DNA from: Streptomyces canus
GTDB taxonomy: Bacteria; Actinomycetota; Actinomycetes; Streptomycetales; Streptomycetaceae
Assembly: GCF_030816965.1 (NCBI RefSeq)
Contig: NZ_JAUSYQ010000002.1
Span: 5,615,501-5,679,500 of the forward strand
Direction of reading: 5' to 3'
Length of the DNA stretch: 64,000 nucleotides
A model generated the notes under the pieces. The model saw only the letters and a list, made by a program, of their open reading frames with translations, was not told the DNA's origin and ran no database searches. Positions 7,894 to 15,280 of the stretch are shown here, piece by piece. The translations under genes were made by a program, and so were the position numbers. How positions within the stretch are numbered: position 1 is the first letter of the stretch; every line of letters starts with the position of its first letter.

Positions 7894-9093
7894 GTGAACG
7901 TGCTGGACATCCTGTTGCTGGTCGCCGCCGTGTGGTTCGCGATCGTCGGCTATCGCCAGGGCTTCGTCGTCGGCATCCTGTCGGTGATCGGATTCCTGGG
8001 CGGCGGTCTCGTCGCCGTCTACACCCTCCCGGTCATCTGGGACGCGCTGACCGACCACACGGAGGTCGGCACGGTCGCCGCCGTCGTCGCCGTGGTCGTC
8101 GTCATCGTCTGCGCCTCCGTCGGCCAGGCCCTGACCACCCACCTCGGCAACAAGCTGCGCCGGTACATCACCTGGTCCCCGGCCCGCGCCCTGGACGCGA
8201 CCGGCGGCGCCCTCGTCAACGTCCTCGCGATGCTCCTGGTCGCCTGGCTCATCGGCTCCGCCCTCGCCCAGACCACCATGCCGACGGTCGGCAAGGAGGT
8301 CCGTAGCTCCAAGGTGCTCCTCGGCGTGCAGGAGGCGCTGCCGGGCGCTGCCGACACCTGGTTCAAGGACTTCACCTCGGTCCTCGCGCAGAACGGCTTC
8401 CCGCAGGTCTTCAGCCCGTTCTCCAACGAGCCGATCAAGGAGGTCCAGCCGCCCGACCCCAAGCTCGCCCACAGCGCCGTCGCCACCCGTGCCCAGCGCT
8501 CCATCGTCAAGGTCATGGGCACCGCGCAGAGCTGCGGCAAGGTCCTGGAGGGCTCCGGCTTCGTGTTCGGTGACCGCCGCGTCATGACCAACGCCCATGT
8601 CGTCGGCGGCGTCGACGAGCCCACGGTCCAGATAGGCGGCGAGGGCCGCAAGTACGACGCCACGGTCGTCCTCTACGACTGGGAGCGCGACATCGCCGTA
8701 CTGGACGTCCCCGATCTGGACGCGCCCGCGCTGCAGTTCACGTCCCAGGACGCCGCCAGCGGGGACAGCGCGATCGTCGCGGGCTTCCCGGAGAACGGCT
8801 CGTACGACGTCCGCTCCGCGCGCGTGCGCGGGCGCATCGACGCCCACGGACCGGACATCTACCACCGGGGCACCGTCAGCCGCGATGTCTACTCCCTCTA
8901 CGCGACCGTCCGCCAGGGCAACTCCGGCGGCCCGTTGCTGACCCCGGAGGGCAGGGTGTACGGCGTGGTCTTCGCCAAGTCGCTCGACGACGCCGACACC
9001 GGGTACGCGCTCACCGCGGACGAGATCCAGGAGGACATCGCCAAGGGGCGCACCGCGAACCAGCAGGTGGACAGCGACAGCTGCGCGCTGTGA
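7894..9093 (+). CDS. marP: MarP-type membrane serine protease (CvpA domain plus trypsin-like domain)
   Basis: A 399-residue protein with four predicted membrane segments in the first 150 residues (CvpA/colicin V-production fold), followed by an extracytoplasmic chymotrypsin-fold protease. The catalytic triad is visible as TNAHVV (His235), DIAVLD (Asp266) and GNSGGPL (Ser344). Single cysteines just before the protease (AQSCGKV) and at the C-terminus (DSDSCAL) match the disulfide that regulates Mycobacterium Rv3671c. That homologue protects against acid and oxidative stress by processing a cell-wall hydrolase; here the role is inferred. The start is GTG. Confidence 0.9.
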   Translation: MNVLDILLLVAAVWFAIVGYRQGFVVGILSVIGFLGGGLVAVYTLPVIWDALTDHTEVGTVAAVVAVVVVIVCASVGQALTTHLGNKLRRYITWSPARALDATGGALVNVLAMLLVAWLIGSALAQTTMPTVGKEVRSSKVLLGVQEALPGAADTWFKDFTSVLAQNGFPQVFSPFSNEPIKEVQPPDPKLAHSAVATRAQRSIVKVMGTAQSCGKVLEGSGFVFGDRRVMTNAHVVGGVDEPTVQIGGEGRKYDATVVLYDWERDIAVLDVPDLDAPALQFTSQDAASGDSAIVAGFPENGSYDVRSARVRGRIDAHGPDIYHRGTVSRDVYSLYATVRQGNSGGPLLTPEGRVYGVVFAKSLDDADTGYALTADEIQEDIAKGRTANQQVDSDSCAL

Positions 9094-9115
9094 GGGGTGT
9101 CAGGACGAAGGCGCG

Positions 9116-9301
9116 TCAGCCTCGGGGATGACGCAGGCGTACCGAGACCCAGCGGGCCCGGCGGCGCAGGATGCGCGGGATGCCCACCCTCAGGTCCGTG
9201 CCGCCCGGCAGTTGCGGGGCACCGCCCTGATGGTGGGAGCTCAGGCCACCGCCGGAGCGTCGATTGCGTGCTGCGTCACTGTAGTCGTGCGTCCAGCCCA
9301 T
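9116..9301 (-). CDS. Small basic protein, function unknown
   Basis: A 61-residue open frame starting MGWTHDYSDAARNRRSGG and ending RWVSVRLRHPRG, rich in Arg and Gly. The third-position bias and the Streptomyces-like composition suggest a real conserved small gene, but no domain is recognised and the ribosome site is weak. It lies between marP and the convergently oriented hydrolase region. The sequence between it and the hydrolase stop (9302-9428) holds nothing else that I can support. Confidence 0.5.
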   Translation of the reverse strand: MGWTHDYSDAARNRRSGGGLSSHHQGGAPQLPGGTDLRVGIPRILRRRARWVSVRLRHPRG

Positions 9302-9428
9302 ACCCGGACGTGTGCCCCTGCCCCAAGGTCCATAACCGCCCCCACGCCCCCCAATTGGCCTATGCGCCGGGCAAGTGGCCGTTCGTGGAACAGGTGTTCA
9401 GGTCCAGGTACCGGACGCGACGAAACGG

Positions 9429-10370
9429 TCACCGGTCGGGTTCGGGATCCTTCAGCCAGTTGATCAGTTCCGTCGAGAAGGCGACCGGGTCCTCTTCGTG
9501 CGGGAAGTGCCCCAGACCGTCGAACAGCCGCCAGCGGTACGGCGCTTCGACGTACTCCCCGGACCCGGCGGCGCTGCGCGTGCGCATCACCGGGTCGAGC
9601 GAGCCGTGCAGGTGGAGAGTCGGCACGCGGACGGGCCGCTTCATGCGCCGGTTGAACTGGATCCCGTCGGGACGGGCCATCGAACGCACCATCCAGCGGT
9701 ACGGCTCGATCGAACAGTGCGCCGTCGAGGGGATGCAGATCGCCCTGCGGTACGTCTCCACCGCCTTGTCGTCCGGCTGGCGCGGGCCGGACCAGTCCCG
9801 GATCAGCTCGGCGACCAGCGCGCCGTCGTCGGCGGTCAGCTGCCGCTCCGGGACCCAGGGCCGCTGGAACCCCCAGATGTAGGAGCCGGCCCGCGTCTGC
9901 TTCACGTCCGACAGCATCGCCGAGCGCCAGCGCCGGGGATGCGGCATAGAGGCGACCGCGAGCCGTCGCACGAGCTTGGGACGCATCGCGGCCGCCGTCC
10001 ACGCCAGATAGCCGCCCAGGTCATGGCCGACCAGGGCGGCGTCCGGCTCGCCGAGCGAGCGGATCACGCCGGTGACGTCGAGGGCCAGGTTGGCGGGGTC
10101 GTAGCCGCGCGGGGTGCGGTCGCTGCCGCCGACGCCGCGCAGATCCATGGCCACGGCCCGGAAGCCGGCGTCGGCGAGCGCCTCCAGTTGGTGGCGCCAG
10201 GTCCACCAGAACTGCGGGAAGCCGTGCAGGAACATCACGAGCGGTCCGTCGCCCAGTTCGGCGATGTGGAAGCGCGCGCCGTTGGCGGCCACGTCCCGGT
10301 GCGTCCAGGGACCGTCGGGCCGTACGAGAGAGGCGGGCTGCTGCGCCGAAGGGGTGGCGGGATCGGTCAT
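9429..10370 (-). CDS. Alpha/beta-fold hydrolase (epoxide hydrolase/dehalogenase-like)
   Basis: A 313-residue alpha/beta hydrolase. The oxyanion motif HGFPQFWWTWR (about residue 49) and the nucleophile elbow GHDLGG (Asp as nucleophile) point to the epoxide hydrolase/haloalkane dehalogenase group rather than serine esterases. The family acid follows in LHGSLDP and the catalytic His in GLGHFPHEEDP near the C-terminus. There is no signal peptide, so it is cytoplasmic. Its ATG overlaps the stop of the upstream holin-X gene by four bases (10367-10370), indicating coupled translation. The substrate is unknown. Confidence 0.87.
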   Translation of the reverse strand: MTDPATPSAQQPASLVRPDGPWTHRDVAANGARFHIAELGDGPLVMFLHGFPQFWWTWRHQLEALADAGFRAVAMDLRGVGGSDRTPRGYDPANLALDVTGVIRSLGEPDAALVGHDLGGYLAWTAAAMRPKLVRRLAVASMPHPRRWRSAMLSDVKQTRAGSYIWGFQRPWVPERQLTADDGALVAELIRDWSGPRQPDDKAVETYRRAICIPSTAHCSIEPYRWMVRSMARPDGIQFNRRMKRPVRVPTLHLHGSLDPVMRTRSAAGSGEYVEAPYRWRLFDGLGHFPHEEDPVAFSTELINWLKDPEPDR

Positions 10371-10870
10371 GACGACGAGCGTGCCACAGCCTCGATGGCC
10401 TTCGTGTTTCGGACCCGCTCCTCCAGGACCTTGGTGTCGTCGGGTCGCGGGTGGGGCTTGGCGTTCTGGAGCACGCCCGCCGTCTCCTTCATCGACGCGG
10501 CGACCTTCTGCGGGCCCTTGCTCTTCTGCGCCTTCTTCGCGAAGACGACGCCGATCAGCGCGAGGACGAGCGCGACGAGGACGTTGGCCGCGAAGGACAG
10601 CAGGAAGCAGACCGCGAGGTTCCAGTCGCTCCAGGTCCGGATGCCGTACGCCAGCGCGAAGTTCAGCATCGGCAGGGAGAACAACAGGACCGCGCCGGCC
10701 ACGCTGAACGCGCCGCCGCTCATCGCGCCCCGTTTGACGTCCTGCTTGAGCTGCGCCTTCGCCAGCGCGATCTCGTCGTGCACCAGCGCAGACATCTCGG
10801 TCGTCGCCGAGGCGAACAGCTGGCCGATGCTGCGTTCGGCGCCGACCGGGCTGCCGTCGGGTGCGCTCAT
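10367..10870 (-). CDS. Holin-X (actinobacterial holin superfamily III-like) membrane protein
   Basis: A 167-residue protein with an N-terminal amphipathic helix (IGQLFASATTEMSALVHDEI), two transmembrane helices (about residues 55-80 and 85-112) and a charged C-terminal tail. This is the layout of the actinobacterial phage-holin-like family (PF07332 type). These are chromosomal proteins of unknown function, not prophage lysis genes. The ATG at 10870 has a GGAGA ribosome site seven bases upstream, preferred over the 18-base longer frame. Confidence 0.8.
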   Translation of the reverse strand: MSAPDGSPVGAERSIGQLFASATTEMSALVHDEIALAKAQLKQDVKRGAMSGGAFSVAGAVLLFSLPMLNFALAYGIRTWSDWNLAVCFLLSFAANVLVALVLALIGVVFAKKAQKSKGPQKVAASMKETAGVLQNAKPHPRPDDTKVLEERVRNTKAIEAVARSSS

Positions 10871-10932
10871 CGCGGTCTCCCTATTCACTGGGACTCTTGT
10901 GTGTGGCGTGTCTTTTGTACCGTCCCGTCAGA

Positions 10933-12351
10933 TCATGCCCGACGGTCGTCCTCCTCGCCTGCCCCGCCCGCTACTTCGGCAAGCCGCTCGGCGTTCTTGA
11001 GCTCGGCGATCCGGCGGTGCTCGGCGGCCTTTCGCTCGTGGATGGCCGCCATGCGCAGGTGGTACGCCGGGTCGTCCTCCTCGTAGATGTCCGGAATGCC
11101 GGAGTGGTCCTCGTCGCGCTCCTCGGCCTCGTACAGCCTGCGGTACTCGGCGTTGCGCAGCTTCAGCAGCACGGTCGCGAGGGTGGCCGCGATGAGCGAG
11201 CCGAGGAGTACGGCGGCCTTGACCTCGTCGGCCAGTGTGGCCTCACCGGCGAAGGCGAGCTCCCCGATGAGCAGCGACACGGTGAAGCCGATGCCGGCCA
11301 GGGTCGCCACCGCGAACACGTCGGCCCATGCGAGGTCGTCGCTGAGCGAGGCCCGGGTGAAGCGAGCCGTGAGCCACGTCCCGCCGAAGATGCCGAGCGC
11401 CTTGCCGACGACCAGCCCGAGCACCACGCCGAGCGTCTCCGGCTGGGTGAAGACGTCGCCGAGCGCGCCGCCGGAGACGGAGACACCCGCGCTGAAGAGG
11501 GCGAACAGGGGGACGGCCAGGCCCGCCGAGAGCGGTCGTACGAGATGCTCGATGTGCTCGCCCGGGGAGTGCTCCTCGTCCTCCCGCGTGCTGCAGCGCA
11601 GCATCAGGCCCATCGCGACGCCCGCGATGGTGGCATGGACCCCGCTGTTGTACATCAGCGCCCAGATCACCAGCGCGAGCGGGACGTAGACGTACCACCC
11701 GCGCACGCCCTTGCGCAGCAGGAACCAGAAGACCGCGAGACCGGCGGCCGCGCCGCCGAGCGCGGCGAAGTCGATGCCGGCGGTGAAGAAGACCGCGATG
11801 ATCAGGATCGCGAAGAGGTCGTCGACGACGGCGAGGGTCAGCAGGAAGGCGCGCAGCGCGCTCGGCAGCCAGGTGCCGATGACGGCGAGCACGGCGAGCG
11901 CGAAGGCGATGTCGGTGGCCGTGGGCACGGCCCAACCGGCCAGGGAGCCGCCGCCGGTGAGGTTGGTGAGCGTGTAGACGAGCGCCGGTACGGCCATGCC
12001 GCACAGGGCGGCGACCACGGGCAGCGCGGCAGCCTTGGGGTCCTTCAGGTCACCGGCCACCAGTTCGCGCTTGAGCTCGATGCCGGCCACGAAGAAGAAG
12101 ATCGCGAGGAGTCCGTCGGCGGCCCAGTGTTCGACCGACAGGTCGAGCCCGAGGGCCGCGGGGCCCAGATGGTAGTGGCTGACGCTCTCGTAACTGCTGT
12201 GCAGCGCAGGGACGTTCGCCCAGACCAGGGCGGTGACCGCGGCGACGAGCAGCAGCACACCGCCGACCGTCTCGGTGCGCAGTGCGTCCGCGACGAAGGT
12301 CCGCTCGGGGAGGGAGAGGCGTCCGAGAACCTTGCGAGGGGGCGCGGACAT
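10933..12351 (-). CDS. nhaA: Na+/H+ antiporter NhaA
   Basis: A membrane antiporter expelling Na+ (or Li+) in exchange for protons. About 11-12 transmembrane segments lie in residues 25-425. The family motifs FFFVAGIELKREL, TATDIAFALAVL and LAVVDDLFAILI (the paired aspartates of the ion site) are intact. A hydrophilic, Glu/Arg-rich tail of about 70 residues follows, longer than in E. coli NhaA. The ATG at 12351 is preceded by GGAGG with eight-base spacing; the track continues upstream only as noise. It lies downstream of acsA in the same direction but is separated by a terminator. Confidence 0.93.
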   Translation of the reverse strand: MSAPPRKVLGRLSLPERTFVADALRTETVGGVLLLVAAVTALVWANVPALHSSYESVSHYHLGPAALGLDLSVEHWAADGLLAIFFFVAGIELKRELVAGDLKDPKAAALPVVAALCGMAVPALVYTLTNLTGGGSLAGWAVPTATDIAFALAVLAVIGTWLPSALRAFLLTLAVVDDLFAILIIAVFFTAGIDFAALGGAAAGLAVFWFLLRKGVRGWYVYVPLALVIWALMYNSGVHATIAGVAMGLMLRCSTREDEEHSPGEHIEHLVRPLSAGLAVPLFALFSAGVSVSGGALGDVFTQPETLGVVLGLVVGKALGIFGGTWLTARFTRASLSDDLAWADVFAVATLAGIGFTVSLLIGELAFAGEATLADEVKAAVLLGSLIAATLATVLLKLRNAEYRRLYEAEERDEDHSGIPDIYEEDDPAYHLRMAAIHERKAAEHRRIAELKNAERLAEVAGGAGEEDDRRA

Positions 12352-12439
12352 GGGGGAGACCTCCGGTCGGTGGGCACGGCTGAGCTGTTCGCCGACCAGA
12401 CTTCCCGGCACACCATGAGGGTCACGCTGTTTTGTTTAG

Positions 12440-12449
12440 TTTAGCTAAA
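12440..12449. promoter_or_regulatory. A/T-rich palindrome upstream of nhaA
   Basis: TTTAGCTAAA is a perfect 10-base palindrome, preceded by a second half-site TTTAG, inside the acsA-nhaA gap about 90 bases before the nhaA start. The stretch is strikingly A/T-rich for this genome and could be an operator or a promoter element for nhaA. Confidence 0.4.
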
Positions 12450-12489
12450 AGGGGCGCTCGGCGCGTTCCCGCGCCGGGCGCCCCCCTTT
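12447..12489 (-). terminator. Terminator downstream of acsA
   Basis: An imperfect GC-rich stem (GGGGCGCTCGGCGCG / GCGCCGGGCGCCCC) with a 5-base loop, read on the minus strand, is followed by TTTT. It lies 15 bases after the acsA stop and separates acsA from nhaA. Confidence 0.7.
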
Positions 12490-12503
12490 GGTGAAGGAGT
12501 CGG

Positions 12504-14462
12504 TCAGTCCTCGCTGGGCGCTGCCGGCAGCTTGGCCTGGATGAGATCCATGACCGTCGAGTCCGTCAGCGTGGTCACGTCACCGAGCTGGCGGTTCTCG
12601 GCCACGTCCCGCAGCAGACGGCGCATGATCTTGCCGGAACGCGTCTTGGGCAGCTCGGCCACCGGCAGGACCCGCTTGGGCTTGGCGATGGGGCCGAGGG
12701 TGGCGCCGACGTGGTTGCGCAGGTCGGCGATGAGGTTCTCGTCCTCGGCGTTCGCCGTGCCACGCAGGATCACGAACGCGACGATGGCCTGGCCGGTCGT
12801 CTCGTCCGCGGCACCGACGACGGCCGCCTCGGCGACCGACGGGTGGGAGACGAGCGCCGACTCGACCTCGGTGGTCGAGATGTTGTGGCCGGAGACCAGC
12901 ATGACGTCGTCGACGCGACCGAGCAGCCAGATGTCACCGTCGTCGTCCTTCTTCGCGCCGTCACCGGCGAAGTACCTGCCCTCGAAGCGGGACCAGTACG
13001 TGTCGAGGAAGCGCTGGTCGTCGCCCCAGATGGTGCGCAGCATCGACGGCCACGGCTCGGTCAGGACGAGATAGCCGCCTCCGCCGTTCGGGACCTCGTT
13101 CGCCTCGTCGTCGACGACCGTGGCGGAGATGCCGGGCAGTGGCGTCTGCGCGGAACCGGGCTTGGCCGCGGTCACACCCGGCAGCGGGGAGATCATCATC
13201 GCGCCGGTCTCGGTCTGCCACCAGGTGTCCACGATCGGTGTCCGGTCGGCGCCGATGTGCTTGCGGTACCAGATCCACGCCTCGGGGTTGATCGGCTCGC
13301 CCACGGACCCCAGCACCCGCAGGCTGCTGAGGTCGAACTTCGCGGGGATGTCGTCGCCCCACTTCATGAACGTACGAATGGCGGTGGGCGCCGTGTAGAG
13401 GATCGTCACCCCGTACTTCTGGATGATCTCCCAGAAGCGGCCCTGATGGGGGGTGTCCGGGGTGCCCTCGTACATGACCTGGGTGGCGCCGTTGGCGAGC
13501 GGGCCGTAGACGATGTACGAGTGCCCGGTGACCCAGCCGACGTCGGCCGTGCACCAGTAGACGTCGGTCTCCGGCTTGAGGTCGAAGACGGCGTGGTGGG
13601 TGTACGCGGTCTGGGTGAGGTAGCCGCCGGAGGTGTGCAGGATGCCCTTGGGCTTACCCGTCGTGCCGGACGTGTAGAGGATGAACAGCGGCTGCTCGGC
13701 GCCGAAGGGCTCGGGAGTGTGCTCGGCCGGCTGCCGCTCGACGATCTCGTGCCACCACACGTCACGGCTGTCGTCCCAGGCGACCTCCTGGCCGGTACGG
13801 CGTACGACCAGCACGTGCTCGACGTTGTCGACCTTGCCGACCGCCTCGTCGACGGCGGGCTTGAGCGCGGACGGCTTGCCGCGCCGGTAGCCGCCGTCGG
13901 TGGTGATGACCACCTTGGCGTCGGCGTCCTGGATGCGGGTGGCGAGCGCGTCCGCCGAGAAGCCGCCGAAGACCACGGAGTGCGCGGCGCCGATCCGGGC
14001 GCACGCGAGCATTGCGACGGCGGTCTCGGGGATCATCGGCATGTAGACGGCGACCCGGTCGCCCTTCTGGACTCCCAGCTCCAGCAGGGCGTTCGCGGCC
14101 CTGGAGACCTCGTCCTTGAGCTCGGCGTAGGTGATCGCGCGGCTGTCGCCGGGCTCGCCCTCGAAGTGGATGGCGATGCGGTCACCGTTCCCCGCTTCGA
14201 CATGCCGGTCGACGCAGTTGTACGCCACATTGAGCTCGCCGTCCTTGAACCACTTGGCGAACGGCGGGTTCGACCAGTCCAGGGTCTCCGTCGGCTCCTT
14301 GGCCCAGCTCAGTCGGCGGGCCTGCTCGGCCCAGAAACCGAGTCGGTCAGCCTTGGCCTGCTCATACGCCTCCGCCGTGACGTTGGCGTTTGCGGCCAGG
14401 TCGGCGGGGGGTGCGAACCTGCGCTCTTCCTTGAGCAGGTTGGCCAGGCTTTCGTTGCTCAC
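12504..14462 (-). CDS. acsA: Acetyl-CoA synthetase (AMP-forming)
   Basis: Converts acetate, ATP and CoA to acetyl-CoA. With the GTG start at 14462 the protein is 652 residues, the same length as E. coli Acs, and AAAGG sits eight bases upstream; the longer frame from 14504 is less likely. Motifs: N-terminal ACS helix region with [14 protein letters not shown], the adenylation P-loop [11 protein letters not shown] (about residue 265), WWQTETG near 415, and the C-terminal [11 protein letters not shown] that holds the lysine acetylated by Pat-type enzymes. It is a cytoplasmic enzyme of acetate assimilation. A DasR-like operator lies upstream. Confidence 0.95.
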   Translation of the reverse strand: MSNESLANLLKEERRFAPPADLAANANVTAEAYEQAKADRLGFWAEQARRLSWAKEPTETLDWSNPPFAKWFKDGELNVAYNCVDRHVEAGNGDRIAIHFEGEPGDSRAITYAELKDEVSRAANALLELGVQKGDRVAVYMPMIPETAVAMLACARIGAAHSVVFGGFSADALATRIQDADAKVVITTDGGYRRGKPSALKPAVDEAVGKVDNVEHVLVVRRTGQEVAWDDSRDVWWHEIVERQPAEHTPEPFGAEQPLFILYTSGTTGKPKGILHTSGGYLTQTAYTHHAVFDLKPETDVYWCTADVGWVTGHSYIVYGPLANGATQVMYEGTPDTPHQGRFWEIIQKYGVTILYTAPTAIRTFMKWGDDIPAKFDLSSLRVLGSVGEPINPEAWIWYRKHIGADRTPIVDTWWQTETGAMMISPLPGVTAAKPGSAQTPLPGISATVVDDEANEVPNGGGGYLVLTEPWPSMLRTIWGDDQRFLDTYWSRFEGRYFAGDGAKKDDDGDIWLLGRVDDVMLVSGHNISTTEVESALVSHPSVAEAAVVGAADETTGQAIVAFVILRGTANAEDENLIADLRNHVGATLGPIAKPKRVLPVAELPKTRSGKIMRRLLRDVAENRQLGDVTTLTDSTVMDLIQAKLPAAPSED

Positions 14463-14546
14463 GGCATCTGCCTTTCCCAGGGTGTCCGTTGTGTCCCGGG
14501 CCACAGCTCATCACCCCGGGGGCGTGATGACAAGGGTCGACCTGAA

Positions 14547-14562
14547 ATTGGTTTAGACCTGT
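14547..14562. promoter_or_regulatory. dre-like (DasR/GntR-type) site upstream of acsA
   Basis: ATTGGTTTAGACCTGT closely resembles the DasR-responsive consensus ACTGGTCTAGACCACT, with the TGGT-TAGACC core conserved, 85 bases upstream of the acsA start. If functional it would tie acetate activation to N-acetylglucosamine sensing. This rests on motif similarity only. Confidence 0.45.
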
Positions 14563-14649
14563 TGGGCGTCGAATCCGGCGGCCCGGGTCATCCGTACCCA
14601 CGTACGCCGACCAGGCGGAGTTCAGTGTCTGTAACGCCTTTCACACTCC

Positions 14650-15156
14650 CGTGCGGCCCGCTCGTCTTTCGTGGCCCGGCGTGTCGCGGACCGCACAACG
14701 GGACCGACCTGACGGCGGAGATCTTCCTGGCGTTCCTGGACTCCGCCCACACCTACCGCCCGTCCCGGGGCAGCGACCGCGCTTGGCTGTACGGCATCCG
14801 CGCTCGGTTGTGCGGCATCGCGTGCGACGCCGCCGGGGAGCGCCGTCGGGGCGCCCGCGAGACCGACCGCGGCCGGAGCATCTCGGGGCGGCGAACTGCT
14901 GGATCTCGACGACATGGCCCGCCTGGAGGGCAAGCCGGGGCCGCGCTGGAACGGCTCCCCGCACGGGAGAGAGCCGTCTTGGAACTGGTCGCGGTCGACG
15001 AACTGGCGGTCGGCGACGCCGCGACGGCGTTGGGGGATCAGCCAGGTGGCGCGTGTACGGCAGCGCAGGGCGCGCAAATCCCTGCAGGGGCGGCCGGAAT
15101 CACCTGGTGAGGAGCCACACGGCACCTCAGAGCCGGCAGGGTCTCCATCCACCTGA
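14650..15156 (+). pseudogene. Decayed ECF-type RNA polymerase sigma factor gene
   Basis: Sigma-factor sequence is readable only by switching frames. One frame has SFVARRVAD (about 14660-14690). The next has DLTAEIFLAFLDSAHTYRP and AWLYGI (region 2, 14703-14800). Another has ELLDLDDMARLE (14893-14928). The next has ALERLPARERAVLELVAVDE (14943-15035, region 4 helix). A final frame has GISQVARVRQRRARKSL (the HTH end). At least three frameshifts plus mutated stretches mean the gene is dead rather than mis-sequenced at one point. It lies between acsA and the SulP-carbonic anhydrase gene. Order and spacing of the pieces still match an ECF sigma factor of about 170-180 residues. Confidence 0.65.
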
Positions 15157-15280
15157 CCGAGGCCGATGCCGAGCCCTGTGTCCCGCCCGGTGGAGCCGAC
15201 GCCGGACCGATCCCAGCGTTCTGGGTGCCTCTCCGCGGGTGTGCGGCCCCCCTCCAGGACGGGCCGCACACCCCCGAGGC

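Noticed and set aside
10367..10870. Prophage from the holin-like gene
   Set aside because: This holin family is chromosomal in actinomycetes and no phage genes are nearby.
10861..12444. A plus-strand 527-residue frame over nhaA
   Set aside because: Antisense to clear NhaA motifs; no start signal.
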